Made by a program: the position numbers and the translations under genes. A stretch of 64,000 nucleotides of DNA from Actinoalloteichus_B caeruleus (lineage in GTDB: Bacteria; Actinomycetota; Actinomycetes; Mycobacteriales; Pseudonocardiaceae): NCBI RefSeq assembly GCF_000718005.1, contig NZ_JODV01000006.1; one strand, 5' to 3'. The notes under the pieces are model-generated. The model searched no databases and was not told the DNA's origin. It saw nothing but the letters and a program-made list of their open reading frames with translations. Of the stretch, positions 23,349 through 31,844 are shown one piece after another (positions within the stretch are counted from its first letter, which is position 1; every line of letters begins with the position of its first letter).

Positions 23349-23377
23349 ATTATCGCCATAACGTCGTCCGCTGACAA
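23349..23377 (-). promoter_or_regulatory. Promoter of the Fxs operon with overlapping inverted repeat
   Basis: On the minus strand TTGTCA (23372-23377) is followed by exactly 17 bases and GATAAT (23349-23354), close to the sigma-70-type consensus and rare in such GC-rich DNA. An imperfect inverted repeat (GGCAACC, TT, GGTTGTC at 23373-23388) covers the -35 element and could be an operator. Confidence 0.7.
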
Positions 23378-23568
23378 CCAAGGTTGCCAGCGGGCAATCA
23401 CACTGCGTACCCGGGAGCGGTCGGGCGGTCACACCGTGCGGACCAGTGCGTCGTTTGTTGCCCGGTTCGGCCGAACCGGAACTGACCCGAAAACCGGCGG
23501 CCGATACGTCGCCCGACCGACCTCGGGTAACCCCCACCGTCACCCGGAACCGGGGTGGATACGCCCGA

Positions 23569-26193
23569 TCAGACCAACTCGCCGAGTTCCCGTCGGATTT
23601 CTTCCGTTTCCGGGTGATTCGTCCCCAGCAGCCGCACCCGAATCTCCAGGACCTCGGTCAGCTCCCCCACCCCAGCCGACCGTTCGCCGGACTGGTACAG
23701 CGAACGAGCACGATAAATCCGGCACCGCAGGGTCTCCTCGGCTTCCGGGCCGAGCAATTGGGCGAAGGCCCCGGCGGCGTCCGAGAGCAGATCGATGGCC
23801 GATTCGAAGTAGCGCAGGCGCATCGCGAAGCGCCCGGCGGTGAACAGCCGCTTCGGGTACTCCTGCTCGCCCGGCCTCGTCGCCCTGGCCGCGCGCCGCC
23901 ACGCGTCGTAGGAGTCGGCCAGGTCGGTCTCCAGGCCCGTGCTCTCCGCCTGGTCGCCCAGCACACCCGCCAGCTTGGCGAGCACGTCGGCGTGGGCCGG
24001 CCCCTCCGGGTCGAGGTCCTCCAGCACGGCCCGGTACAGCGTGGCCGCCTCGGCGAGCTCCCCGAGCTCCCCGATCAGCAGGAAACGCCGGTGCAGCACG
24101 TCGGCGAGCGACTCCCGGTAGACCCGGGCACGCGAGTCGTCCTCGGGCGTGGCGTCGAGGGCGGACCGGCCGGCGCGGGCCGCGTCGTCCAGGTAGTCGG
24201 GGATCTGGGACAGCGTGTAGCGGGCGAACAGCGCCGTGCTGAGCCGGTGCAGCAACGTGGCCTCGTCCTGTTCGCGGCCGCCGCCGACCCGCAGCGCCTC
24301 CTGGTAGAAGCGGATCGACTCGTCCAGCGAGCCGGCGCGCCCGAAACGCTGGTAGCGCAGCAGCAGCCCCCCGGCGAGCCCGACCAGGGACCGGAAGCGG
24401 CCGTTGCGGTCCAGCGCGAAGAACTGGAGCGAGTCACGGAACGCCGTGATCGCCTTGTCCAGCTCGTCGGAGGTGCCGGACCTGCGGAAGGAGGCCAACG
24501 CGTCCTCCGCCTGCTCCAACAACGCGCGGTGGTGGTCCCGGTCGTGCCGGAGGCTGCTCGGGTTCTCCCCTCGCAGACTGGTGGCCAGCTGACCGTGCAC
24601 CCGCCGCAACACCGAGACCGAGACGTAGGCGAACGGGCTGCCGAACACCCGTTGGCCGTTCTGCGGCCGACCCGGCATCGCCAGGGTCGCGCTGAACTCC
24701 CTGGGGCTGATCCCGAAGTGGTCCTCCAGGAAGTGCGACAGGGCCTCCAGGACGGCCTGCTGCCCCGATCTGCTCAACATCGACAGCAGCACCTCGCGCA
24801 CCCCGGGCAGGAACTGGTAGTGCACGTCGGTGGTGGGCCCCACCGGGACGGCGGACTCCTCGGCCGGCATCGCCGAGGACAGCGTCACCAGGCCCCCGGT
24901 CAGCACCTCGGAGAGGTGGAACGGCCGGGACTCCGGCATCATCACCCGCTGCACCAGCCGGATGACCGAGAGGTCCAGGGGAACCGCGGAGAGGTAGGTC
25001 GCCAGTTGGAAGGCCTCCGGGCTCGCGGCGGCCCTGAAGGACCACACCCGTTCCAGGGGCGACGCCGGGAGGTACCGCCGCTGCCGTTGGACCGGGCTCG
25101 TCGAGGGACGCGTCGCGGGCAGCCCGAGCACCGCGCAGTCCATCGTGGCGCTCCCCCGACCCGCCACCAGCCTGGCCCAGGGCCCCAGCCACTCCGGCCC
25201 GAGCTGGAGGACGGGGATGCTGGTCGCGCGGGTGCTCCTGCGCCGGTCGGCCAACGACCGCCGCGCCCGGAACCGGAACCGGCGGCGTCCCCGCCCGAAG
25301 GTCGCCGCCGACATGCGGCCGCTCACCGGCCGGACGCCCGTCCGCCGCCACAGGTGCTGGGGCAGCGGTTGGAAGACGGACACCGGGCCGCTGCGGGAGA
25401 GCTCCGCGAGCCCCCGCCCGATCACCCCGCTGTCCCACCCCTCGCCGACGCAGTCGCTGACCACGATCACCACGCGCCGCCCGGCCGGGTCGAGCAGCTC
25501 CGGCAGCGGACGCAGCCGCGTGCTGTCCCGGCGGTCGGAGCTGCTCTGCGAGACCTCACCGTCCTCGGTGCTGTGCAGGTAACGCACCCGCACGTCCCGG
25601 AACGCCCCGAGGCACTGCAACAGGCTGGCCAGCTCGGAGACCAACGCCTTCCAGATCACCATGGAGGCGCCGGTGTCGACGAGCAGCACCACGTCGAACC
25701 ACCGTTCGGGCACGGGCCGGAACACCGGCCTCCACACCTGGGTCCTGGCTATCCAGGCGACCGTGCCCTCCTCGTCGAGCTGCTGGGTCCGCCCCGCGAC
25801 CAGGCGTCTCTTGAACGCGCGCAACTGGCGGATCAGCTCGAGCTGGTCGGGGAGCGCGCTCACCGCGGGCACGCGGATGTTGTGGCCCCTGGCCTCGGTG
25901 CTGGGGCGTTCCTCGGTCAGCCCGTTCGAGTACAGGCCGTACCGCCAGTCGTCCCCGACCTCGTTGCCGTCCCTGCCGTCCACGCCCCGGCCGTCCTCGG
26001 CCGGCGGCCGGTAGGGCGCCGGCCACCCCTCCGGCTCGGCGGCCTCCTGCTTGGCCGGTCGCGTCACCCGGACCGTCGAACCGCCGGTCGGGCCCCCCAG
26101 GTGCCGGGCGAGCCACAGCGCCTCGGCCACCTCACGGTAGGTGGGTTCCAGGCCGAGGTCGTCCAGGACCTTGATCAGACGGCGCATGCTCAT
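23569..26193 (-). CDS. SAV_2336/vWA-like protein with C-terminal TPRs
   Basis: An 874-aa protein and the vWA component of the adjacent conflict system. Residues 1-35 (LIKVLDDLGLEPTYREVAEA) resemble the SAV_2336 N-terminal domain. A vWA-like domain follows with the MIDAS motif DTGAS (173-177), VIVVSDCVGEGWD and FQPLPQHLWRRTGV. The middle part resembles other SAV_2336 proteins. The last ~300 residues are helical repeats, ending VRLLGTNHPETEEIRRELG, the same LGxxHPxT theme as in the Fxs TPR protein. It begins 4 bp after the MoxR stop. In this system class the vWA protein is thought to bridge ATPase and effector parts. Confidence 0.82.
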   Translation of the reverse strand: MSMRRLIKVLDDLGLEPTYREVAEALWLARHLGGPTGGSTVRVTRPAKQEAAEPEGWPAPYRPPAEDGRGVDGRDGNEVGDDWRYGLYSNGLTEERPSTEARGHNIRVPAVSALPDQLELIRQLRAFKRRLVAGRTQQLDEEGTVAWIARTQVWRPVFRPVPERWFDVVLLVDTGASMVIWKALVSELASLLQCLGAFRDVRVRYLHSTEDGEVSQSSSDRRDSTRLRPLPELLDPAGRRVVIVVSDCVGEGWDSGVIGRGLAELSRSGPVSVFQPLPQHLWRRTGVRPVSGRMSAATFGRGRRRFRFRARRSLADRRRSTRATSIPVLQLGPEWLGPWARLVAGRGSATMDCAVLGLPATRPSTSPVQRQRRYLPASPLERVWSFRAAASPEAFQLATYLSAVPLDLSVIRLVQRVMMPESRPFHLSEVLTGGLVTLSSAMPAEESAVPVGPTTDVHYQFLPGVREVLLSMLSRSGQQAVLEALSHFLEDHFGISPREFSATLAMPGRPQNGQRVFGSPFAYVSVSVLRRVHGQLATSLRGENPSSLRHDRDHHRALLEQAEDALASFRRSGTSDELDKAITAFRDSLQFFALDRNGRFRSLVGLAGGLLLRYQRFGRAGSLDESIRFYQEALRVGGGREQDEATLLHRLSTALFARYTLSQIPDYLDDAARAGRSALDATPEDDSRARVYRESLADVLHRRFLLIGELGELAEAATLYRAVLEDLDPEGPAHADVLAKLAGVLGDQAESTGLETDLADSYDAWRRAARATRPGEQEYPKRLFTAGRFAMRLRYFESAIDLLSDAAGAFAQLLGPEAEETLRCRIYRARSLYQSGERSAGVGELTEVLEIRVRLLGTNHPETEEIRRELGELV

Positions 26194-26197
26194 GGCG

Positions 26198-27220
26198 TCA
26201 GGTGGTGTCGACGAACCGGAGGATCTGGTCCGCGAGCCGCTCGCGGGTCTCGCCCCGTTCCTGGGCCGCGTAGGAGGTCAGGTAGATGGCGCTCAGGAGC
26301 TGGTCCGTGGTCAACGTGCCGTCGGCCCGCCGAGCCAGGAACCGCTCCACGAGGTCCTGGCTCTCCTCGTACATCTCGGGCCCCAGTTGCGACTCCACCA
26401 TGCTGGCGAGCTGCTCGGGCCCCGGCTCGCGGAGCTCGACCCGGATGCACCGCCTCAGGAACGCCGGGGGGAAGTCCCGTTCACCGTTGCTGGTGAGCAC
26501 GACGAAGGGGAAGGCCCGGCAGCGCACCTGCCCCCGGTGGATCTCCGCCTGCCGCTCGCTCCCGGACACCGCGACCGACACGGCGGGCTGGGTGGCGGCG
26601 ATCCGCTGGAGCACCGGGACCGTGTACTCCCCGTTCTCGAAGACGTGGAGCAGGTCGTTGGGCAGGTCGATGTCGCTCTTGTCGATCTCGTCGATGAGCA
26701 GCACCCTGGGCCGTTCGTAGGGCAGCAACGCGGTGCCCAGCGGTCCCAGGCGGATGTAGCGGCCGATGTCCAGCGGCTCGGTGGCGTCGGGAAGGTGCCG
26801 ACGCAGGTTCGCCTCCTCGAGCCGGGCCATGGCGTCGTAGCTGAACAGGCCCTGCTCGATGGTCGAGCGGCTGGTGATCGACCAGGTCAGGACGGGGCCG
26901 AGGCGGAGTTCGCTCGCGATGGAGTAGGCCAGGGTGGACTTCCCGATGCCGGGTTTCCCGGTGACAAGCAGGGGCCGGCGGAGGTACAGGGCGGAGTTCA
27001 CGAGCTCCAGCTCGTCGCCGTAGGGCCGGTACACCCTGGCCCTGGCGACGTCACCCAGCCGGCGCGCGACCGAGGGGTCGTCGGCGTCGGGCACGGGAAG
27101 CGGGGGACCACCGTCGAAGTACCGCCACGGGGGCGGTTCGGGCAGCCGTTCGATGCCCTCGTGCGGCTGCCCGCTGCCGCGGAAGATCAACCAGTCGTCC
27201 ACGTCACTGCTTCCTCTCAC
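26198..27220 (-). CDS. MoxR-type AAA+ ATPase of the vWA/MoxR/VMAP system
   Basis: A 340-aa AAA+ protein. Walker A GKPGIGKST is at 88-96, Walker B reads VLLIDEIDKSDIDLP, and sensor 1 and arginine finger lie in VLTSNGERDFPPAFLRRCI. A C-terminal helical lid follows. MoxR ATPases act as chaperones or switches with vWA proteins. The GTG start overlaps the end of the trypsin/VMAP gene by 4 bp, and the vWA gene follows after 4 bp, so the three are one translational unit. This matches the ternary vWA-MoxR-VMAP systems described for biological conflict in multicellular bacteria. Confidence 0.92.
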   Translation of the reverse strand: MRGSSDVDDWLIFRGSGQPHEGIERLPEPPPWRYFDGGPPLPVPDADDPSVARRLGDVARARVYRPYGDELELVNSALYLRRPLLVTGKPGIGKSTLAYSIASELRLGPVLTWSITSRSTIEQGLFSYDAMARLEEANLRRHLPDATEPLDIGRYIRLGPLGTALLPYERPRVLLIDEIDKSDIDLPNDLLHVFENGEYTVPVLQRIAATQPAVSVAVSGSERQAEIHRGQVRCRAFPFVVLTSNGERDFPPAFLRRCIRVELREPGPEQLASMVESQLGPEMYEESQDLVERFLARRADGTLTTDQLLSAIYLTSYAAQERGETRERLADQILRFVDTT

Positions 27221-29154
27221 GAAGGTGAGGCCAACGGGTACTCGTCGGGCGGACGCCGTTCCGGATCCTCCCAGAGCAGCACCACCTGGTGGCCGGGGTG
27301 ATCATCGTCCGCCCCCGGTTGGGTGGCCATGTTGCGCAGGTCCCGCACCTTCCACGGCAGGTCCGTCACGCCGACGCCCTGGAGGCTCCTGTCGAGCGTG
27401 TCCAGGAACCGGGTACCCGCGCACGACTCCCCTGTCCCACTTCCAGGTGAGTCCGAGTAGTGCAGATCACACAGGTCGCGCCGCCAGAGCAGCACGGGCA
27501 CGCCCGCGAAGAGCCCCTCGACGATGACCTCCCCCGTGGACGGTTCGGTCGGGGGGTTGGCCAGGGCGAGGGCCGTCTGACCGGCGGGGAGCTGGAAGAG
27601 CCCCGCCCAGGCCTCCCGTTCCCGGTCGTCCCGGCACCGGACCAGGGTCAGGGGGACCGAACCGGTGAGGTCCCGCAGGTACTCCCACCGGGCGGCGCTG
27701 TCCTCCCGCCGGGTCTCCTCCTCGTCCTGCCAGTTGTCCAGCGACCGCAGGACGACGGCGTGCCGCTGGCCGAGCCGGGTGGCGGTCTGCTCCGGCCACA
27801 GCTGCCAGCGGTCGATCGGCTCGTTGAGCAGTTCGAGGGGGAGGACGAACTCGACGATCGCGTGCCGCTCCCCCAAGCGGCGCAACGCCTTCGGCAGTTC
27901 GTCCTGGATCCGCTGCCACAGCCCCGGTTCGGGGCGTGGGGTCGTCTCCCGGAACTGGGTGTCCCACTGGCCCGGCCCCCGGTACAACCAGAGCGTGAAC
28001 AGGTACTGGTCGGGGTCGTGGGCACTGGGCACCACCTCCGCCAGCACCGAGGAGGTGCGCCGCAGGTTGGGGGACGGTCCGCTCTCGCTGCCGAGGTGCT
28101 CGTCGAGGACCGCCTTCTGGTCGAACATCACCGCGAGGCGGCGGAGGTTCTCCCGGAGCAGCACCTGGAGCACCGGGTCGTGGCACCGGTCGAGCAACGC
28201 CGCCAGGAACCGCAGGACCGGGTGCAACTGCCCGCCCAGCGGCAGGTTCGCCAGGACCTGCACGGTGTCGTGGTAGTCCAACAGCTCGATGTTGAGCGAG
28301 GGGACCTGCGGGTAGGCGGCGTGGTGGAAGACCGCGTTGACGTCCTCCACCCGGTCGAGCCGGGCCAGGATGCCCAGCAGGGCCGCCTCGTCGGCCGGGT
28401 TGATCAACGGGGGCGGCGAGACGTCCTGGCGCTGCTGGGTCAGCAGCTGGGTGCGCAACGAGGTCCACGGGCCCTCGTCGGCGTGGAACAGGTCGTGCGC
28501 CCGCCAGATCGATCGGAGCAGGTCGCCGGGAAGTCGGCGGAGCGCCGCCACCGGCAGGGCCAGCCCCCCGTGGGGTTGGTTGGCGTTGCGGTTGGTGCGG
28601 ACCAGTCCCAGCACCTCCCCCGTCCGCATGTCGAGGAGGGGGCTGCCCGACATCCCGCTCGGGATCTCGTCCCCGCTGACCCGCAGCAACGGCTGGTTCT
28701 GGAGATCGGTGAACCCGGAGTAGGTCAGCCGCGCCGAACTCAGGTGGGGTTCGTCGCTGTAGATGGTGGCGTACCCCTCGACATGCGCGGAGCCCTCGAG
28801 ACCGGGGCGCTGCTCGCCGAGGAACACGCGGTCACCGAGGAAGACGCACCCGGGGACCGAGGTGGTGTCCTCGATCTCGATCACGGCGAGGTCGGGGTAC
28901 TGGGTGAGCCCGGCGCTGGTCAGGTGGTCGGGGGCCTCCGGGTCGGCGAACACCACCGTGCCGTGGAGGGATCCGGCGGGCCACGTCACCGTCACGGGCC
29001 CACGCCGCCACCCCACCACGTGGGAGCAGGTGAGCACGTACCCGGGCGCGACGAAGAAGCCGGTGCCGCCCTCGATGTCGTCGCCCTCGACGAGTACGAC
29101 GCAGTCGGCGAGCTTCCGGCTCAGCTCGCCCGTCTTGGATCCACCGTGGAACAT
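27217..29154 (-). CDS. Trypsin-like serine protease with VMAP-C-type C-terminus
   Basis: A 645-aa protein with three regions. Residues 10-215 form a trypsin-like protease with a complete triad: His45 (LTCSHVV), Asp88 (YPDLAVIEI) and Ser169 (SGMSGSPLL). Residues about 255-345 look like an effector-associated small helical domain (LLGILARLDRVEDVNAVFHH). The C-terminal ~270 residues match the vWA-MoxR-associated protein C-terminal type (IVEFVLPLELLNEPIDRWQL; VVLLWEDPERRP at the end). No signal peptide, so the protease acts inside the cell, probably held inactive until the system fires. It is 35 bp downstream of the trypco-type gene. Confidence 0.87.
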   Translation of the reverse strand: MFHGGSKTGELSRKLADCVVLVEGDDIEGGTGFFVAPGYVLTCSHVVGWRRGPVTVTWPAGSLHGTVVFADPEAPDHLTSAGLTQYPDLAVIEIEDTTSVPGCVFLGDRVFLGEQRPGLEGSAHVEGYATIYSDEPHLSSARLTYSGFTDLQNQPLLRVSGDEIPSGMSGSPLLDMRTGEVLGLVRTNRNANQPHGGLALPVAALRRLPGDLLRSIWRAHDLFHADEGPWTSLRTQLLTQQRQDVSPPPLINPADEAALLGILARLDRVEDVNAVFHHAAYPQVPSLNIELLDYHDTVQVLANLPLGGQLHPVLRFLAALLDRCHDPVLQVLLRENLRRLAVMFDQKAVLDEHLGSESGPSPNLRRTSSVLAEVVPSAHDPDQYLFTLWLYRGPGQWDTQFRETTPRPEPGLWQRIQDELPKALRRLGERHAIVEFVLPLELLNEPIDRWQLWPEQTATRLGQRHAVVLRSLDNWQDEEETRREDSAARWEYLRDLTGSVPLTLVRCRDDREREAWAGLFQLPAGQTALALANPPTEPSTGEVIVEGLFAGVPVLLWRRDLCDLHYSDSPGSGTGESCAGTRFLDTLDRSLQGVGVTDLPWKVRDLRNMATQPGADDDHPGHQVVLLWEDPERRPPDEYPLASPS

Positions 29155-29189
29155 GGCGGCGCTACTCCGGCCGAGTCCACGTCACGAGG

Positions 29190-29597
29190 TCACTCTCCCG
29201 CCGAACCGTCCTCAGCGGCATCGTCCTGGCCACCGTCCGGCTCCTCCGCATCATCCCCGTCGTCTCCGTCCGCCTCGGCTCCTCGGCCCCGGGTCGACTT
29301 CGACCAGCCCAGCGCGACCTTCACCGTCGCCTTGGCGCCCGCGTCGGTCAGGACGCTGACGATCTTGCCGGCACTGACGGACAGTTCCAGGCCGAACTCG
29401 ACGGTGACGGTGTCCGGCCTGACCCGGACGAGACCCCGCTGAACGCTCTCGGCCACTCCCTGGATCGTCTCGGCGAGCCCTTCCACGGAGGGGATGACCT
29501 TGCGGAAGCCGACGTCGGAAGGCCCGCGGTCGGCCGAGGACACCCGGGCCCAGATCTCCTGCCCGCTGGGCAGGCGCATCCTCACCAACTCAGACAC
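29190..29597 (-). CDS. CU044_2847/trypco-type small protein
   Basis: A 135-aa protein beginning MSELVRMRLPSGQEIWARVS, then a helical segment (EGLAETIQGVAESVQRGLVR) and the strand block VRPDTVTVEFGLELSVSAGK with an end ATVKVALGW. This is the trypsin-co-occurring domain type seen beside inactive or active trypsin-like proteases in conflict systems. The last 35 residues are a low-complexity acidic tail (DGDDGDDAEEPDGGQDDAAE). It is the first gene of the four-gene operon and may serve as an adaptor or inhibitor of the protease; the role is inferred from linkage. Confidence 0.85.
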   Translation of the reverse strand: MSELVRMRLPSGQEIWARVSSADRGPSDVGFRKVIPSVEGLAETIQGVAESVQRGLVRVRPDTVTVEFGLELSVSAGKIVSVLTDAGAKATVKVALGWSKSTRGRGAEADGDDGDDAEEPDGGQDDAAEDGSAGE

Positions 29598-30057
29598 AGG
29601 CGTCTCCTTCGACGAGCGGCCCCCACACCACCCCAGCCAACTCTAATGAGGACCCGGAGGCCGCCGGTACCGCAGTGCGGGTGGAACAGCGGGGGGACGG
29701 CGCAGTAGGACGGCTACTCCGCGTGTCGGACCCACCGCGTCTCCCTGGTCCTTCCGGGGCATGGGACCCGCCGGCCGGCGGCGTTCGCCTGGCGGGCCAA
29801 CACCAGCCGCACCGAGCGGGCCGATGCGTGCGGCCAGCCGGGTGAGGCCCCGCCACTCCCCCGCGCCGCACGCTCCCGAGGCCGCCCTCCGCGACGCGGG
29901 CGCGGCCACCCGGTGCCACCCCGAGGACCGCGGGCGGCGGCGATGTCGAGCGGCGGTTCGGCGAGCGGACACGCGCCGCCCAGCGGGGAGTCCGGTGACC
30001 GGCCGGTTCGGCTGGGGGGCCGGTGGCGCCTCCAGCAGGCCGGCGGGAACGAGAGAA
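29598..30057. other. Island-tRNA junction, no gene recognised
   Basis: About 460 bp of very GC-rich DNA between the first gene of the VMAP operon and the tRNA-Pro terminator. Frames on both strands are open only through composition and give Pro/Arg/Gly-rich nonsense. It must contain the operon promoter. No integrase, att-like tRNA 3'-end duplicate or IS end was seen. Confidence 0.45.
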
Positions 30058-30091
30058 GGCCCGCGGTCCGTCGCTCCACGGATCGCGGGCC
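30058..30091 (-). terminator. Terminator of tRNA-Pro
   Basis: On the minus strand the stem GGCCCGCGATCCGT pairs with ACGGACCGCGGGCC through one G-T wobble around a six-base loop. It starts 8 bp after the mature tRNA 3' end. Confidence 0.75.
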
Positions 30092-30098
30092 CTGGCCG

Positions 30099-30172
30099 TC
30101 GGGGTGGCGGGATTTGAACCCACGACCCCTCGCACCCAAAGCGAGTGCGCTACCAAACTGCGCCACACCCCG
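30099..30172 (-). tRNA. tRNA-Pro(TGG)
   Basis: 74 nt on the minus strand. Acceptor arm CGGGGTG/CACCCCG with discriminator A, D-arm GCGCAGTTTGGTAGCGC, anticodon stem CTCGC/GCGAG with loop TTTGGGT (anticodon TGG), T-arm GTGGGTTCAAATCCCGC-type. CCA is not encoded. In several actinobacteria tRNA-Pro and tRNA-Gly genes lie just upstream of tig; here the 13-kb island separates them from it. Confidence 0.97.
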
Positions 30173-30372
30173 GCCGCACCGTCGTCCGGTGCCACTGGAG
30201 CATAGCGCGCGGCGAGGGCCCGGCGGTGGCCGGCTGCCAGAGCGCGCACCGACCCCGTCGACGGGATCGCGTCCGCCACCGCCACGCTGGTCCACGACCG
30301 GATCCGGGGCGCCGCGAGGGGTGCGACGACGATCGGCTAGACTTCCCGCACGACGACCTGGACACCAGGCTC

Positions 30373-30446
30373 GCGGGTGTAGCTCAATGGTAGAGCCCCA
30401 GCCTTCCAAGCTGGTTATGCGGGTTCGATTCCCGTCACCCGCTCCA
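30373..30446 (+). tRNA. tRNA-Gly(TCC)
   Basis: Mature tRNA 30373-30443 plus an encoded CCA to 30446. Acceptor GCGGGTG pairs with CACCCGC; D-arm GCTCAATGGTAGAGC; anticodon loop CTTCCAA gives TCC; T-arm CGGGTTCGATTCCCG. It is divergent from tRNA-Pro(TGG) 200 bp away and is followed by a perfect palindromic terminator. Confidence 0.97.
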
Positions 30447-30450
30447 CACG

Positions 30451-30484
30451 ACGGTGGCGCCATCCGTACGGATGGCGCCACCGT
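30451..30484 (+). terminator. Terminator of tRNA-Gly, perfect 34-bp palindrome
   Basis: ACGGTGGCGCCATCCGT is followed immediately by its reverse complement, giving a 17-bp inverted repeat that folds with a GTAC turn. It starts 5 bp after the encoded CCA. Confidence 0.85.
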
Positions 30485-30570
30485 TCGTTCGGTGGTGTCC
30501 TCGCCGACGGGCCGCCCGCCTGGTCGCCCGGCGCTGGGTCCGGGCCGGGGAGGGCCGGGAGCTCGGCCGC

Positions 30571-31152
30571 TCAGGCTGATTCGGGGACCGTCGGGTCCCA
30601 ACGCTCCAGCCCCACGTGCGACAGGCGTTCCCGGGTGCGGTCGACCGCGCCCCGCAACTGGTCCCGACCGAGTTCGAGGAACCGGCGGGGAACCGAACCC
30701 ACCGGATCGCGCGCCTCGATGTCGGCGATCCACTGGTCGAACGTCCGCCGTTCGCCGTTGGGCCCCACGGTCAGCTCGCAGTACCAGAGAGCGTCCCTCG
30801 TGGGCCCGGGCTCGTCGGGGAACTCCGCGAGCTCGTCCGCCAGCCCCCGCAGCCCGGCCTCCACCGCCGCTCCCCGGTGGTGGGCGACCAGGCCGCACAG
30901 CCGAGGGTGCGCCCCGAGGTCACGCAGGTGACGAGCCCCGTCGACGGGCGGGAAGCCGGTGTCGACCAGATCAGGCGCGTAGCCGATGCAGTGCAGGACG
31001 GCCGCGGCCACGAGCAGGCCGTGGTCCGGCTTGTAGAGGTCCGCGATCTGCACCGCGCGCACGCCCACCGCCTGGGCGTGCCGCCACCGGCCGGGCGCCG
31101 TCGTGGCCAACCGGTCGCGCGCCACCCCGTGCGCCCACCTGACCTGCTCCAT
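30571..31152 (-). CDS. HD-domain-like protein with HC in place of the HD pair
   Basis: A 193-aa protein similar to actinobacterial HD-domain phosphohydrolases: WRHAQAVG supplies the first His, VAAAVLHCIGYAP the central motif, and LVAHHRGA the later His pair. In the family the centre reads LHDIGYAP; here it is His54-Cys55 (CAC TGC in the DNA). The lost Asp normally binds metal, so phosphohydrolase activity is doubtful. The ATG at 31152 was chosen over upstream extensions because homologous sequence begins there (MEQVRWAHG). Substrate is unknown. Confidence 0.8.
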   Translation of the reverse strand: MEQVRWAHGVARDRLATTAPGRWRHAQAVGVRAVQIADLYKPDHGLLVAAAVLHCIGYAPDLVDTGFPPVDGARHLRDLGAHPRLCGLVAHHRGAAVEAGLRGLADELAEFPDEPGPTRDALWYCELTVGPNGERRTFDQWIADIEARDPVGSVPRRFLELGRDQLRGAVDRTRERLSHVGLERWDPTVPESA

Positions 31153-31341
31153 GACACGACGGTAACCAAGGAAACCTGTCCGTAACAGCTTTTCCGTGAC
31201 GGGCCGGTGACGCGCGGGAGAACCACCGGGGCCCTGGGCCCCGAGGGCCGCCTCGGCGGGGGCTGGGCAGCCGGGAGTCACCGAGGACGAGCGGCGGTGG
31301 CCCATCACCCCTTCGGCGACTCCCGACGATCCCCGGCTGCC

Positions 31342-31776
31342 CTACTCGGCCAGGGCGCGCGCACCCGCGATGTGCGTCGGCGTCACCCGGACCACGACTT
31401 CGCCGGGAGTCGCGTTCCGCCGCCCGTACTCCTCGGCGACCTCGGCTCCCACGTACCGCGCCGCGATCGCGGTCGCCCACCGCCGGACGGCGTCCAGGTC
31501 GTCGTCCACCCGCGCCGTACCGTCGACGGTCAGGAAGTGGTACGGGGGCAGCTCGTAGTCGAAGCACAGCGAGACGCGCCCGTCCCTGGCGATCGTCCGC
31601 CCCTTGACACTGCTCGCCGAGGTCGTGAAGACGACGTCGTCGCCGTCCAGTGCCACCCAGACCGGGGCGACGTGTGGAGACCCGTCCTTGCGGACGGTGG
31701 CCACCTTGGCGGTCTTCGCCGGCTCCTCGGCGACGAAGTCCCGCCACCAGGTCCTCGGGTCGTCTCGCTCTGCCAT
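31342..31776 (-). CDS. PPOX-class (FMN/F420) oxidoreductase
   Basis: A 144-aa split-barrel protein of the pyridoxamine-phosphate-oxidase-like class. KTAKVATVRKDGSPHVAPVW is the canonical first hairpin, then VVFTTSASSVKGRTI and RVSLCFDYELPPYHFLTVDG, which carry cofactor-phosphate contacts. Actinobacterial members use F420 or FMN to reduce small molecules; which cofactor is used here cannot be told. The ATG at 31776 follows the flavoprotein gene upstream on the same strand by 68 bp, with a (GGA)8 tract in between. Confidence 0.88.
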   Translation of the reverse strand: MAERDDPRTWWRDFVAEEPAKTAKVATVRKDGSPHVAPVWVALDGDDVVFTTSASSVKGRTIARDGRVSLCFDYELPPYHFLTVDGTARVDDDLDAVRRWATAIAARYVGAEVAEEYGRRNATPGEVVVRVTPTHIAGARALAE

Positions 31777-31814
31777 GACCGGAGCGTAGGCAGCATCGCG
31801 CCACCTCGCCGCTC

Positions 31815-31838
31815 GGAGGAGGAGGAGGAGGAGGAGGA
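31815..31838 (+). repeat. Trinucleotide tract (GGA)8
   Basis: Eight perfect GGA units in the 68-bp gap between the flavoprotein stop and the PPOX start. On the coding (minus) strand of these genes the transcript would carry a pyrimidine tract (UCC)8. It may vary in length by slippage and affect spacing or translation of the PPOX gene. Confidence 0.85.
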
Positions 31839-31844
31839 GCGGCC

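Noticed and set aside
23569..30172. Integrative element with att site in tRNA-Pro
   Set aside because: No integrase gene and no repeated tRNA 3' end was found in the island; insertion at this site remains only a synteny-based idea.
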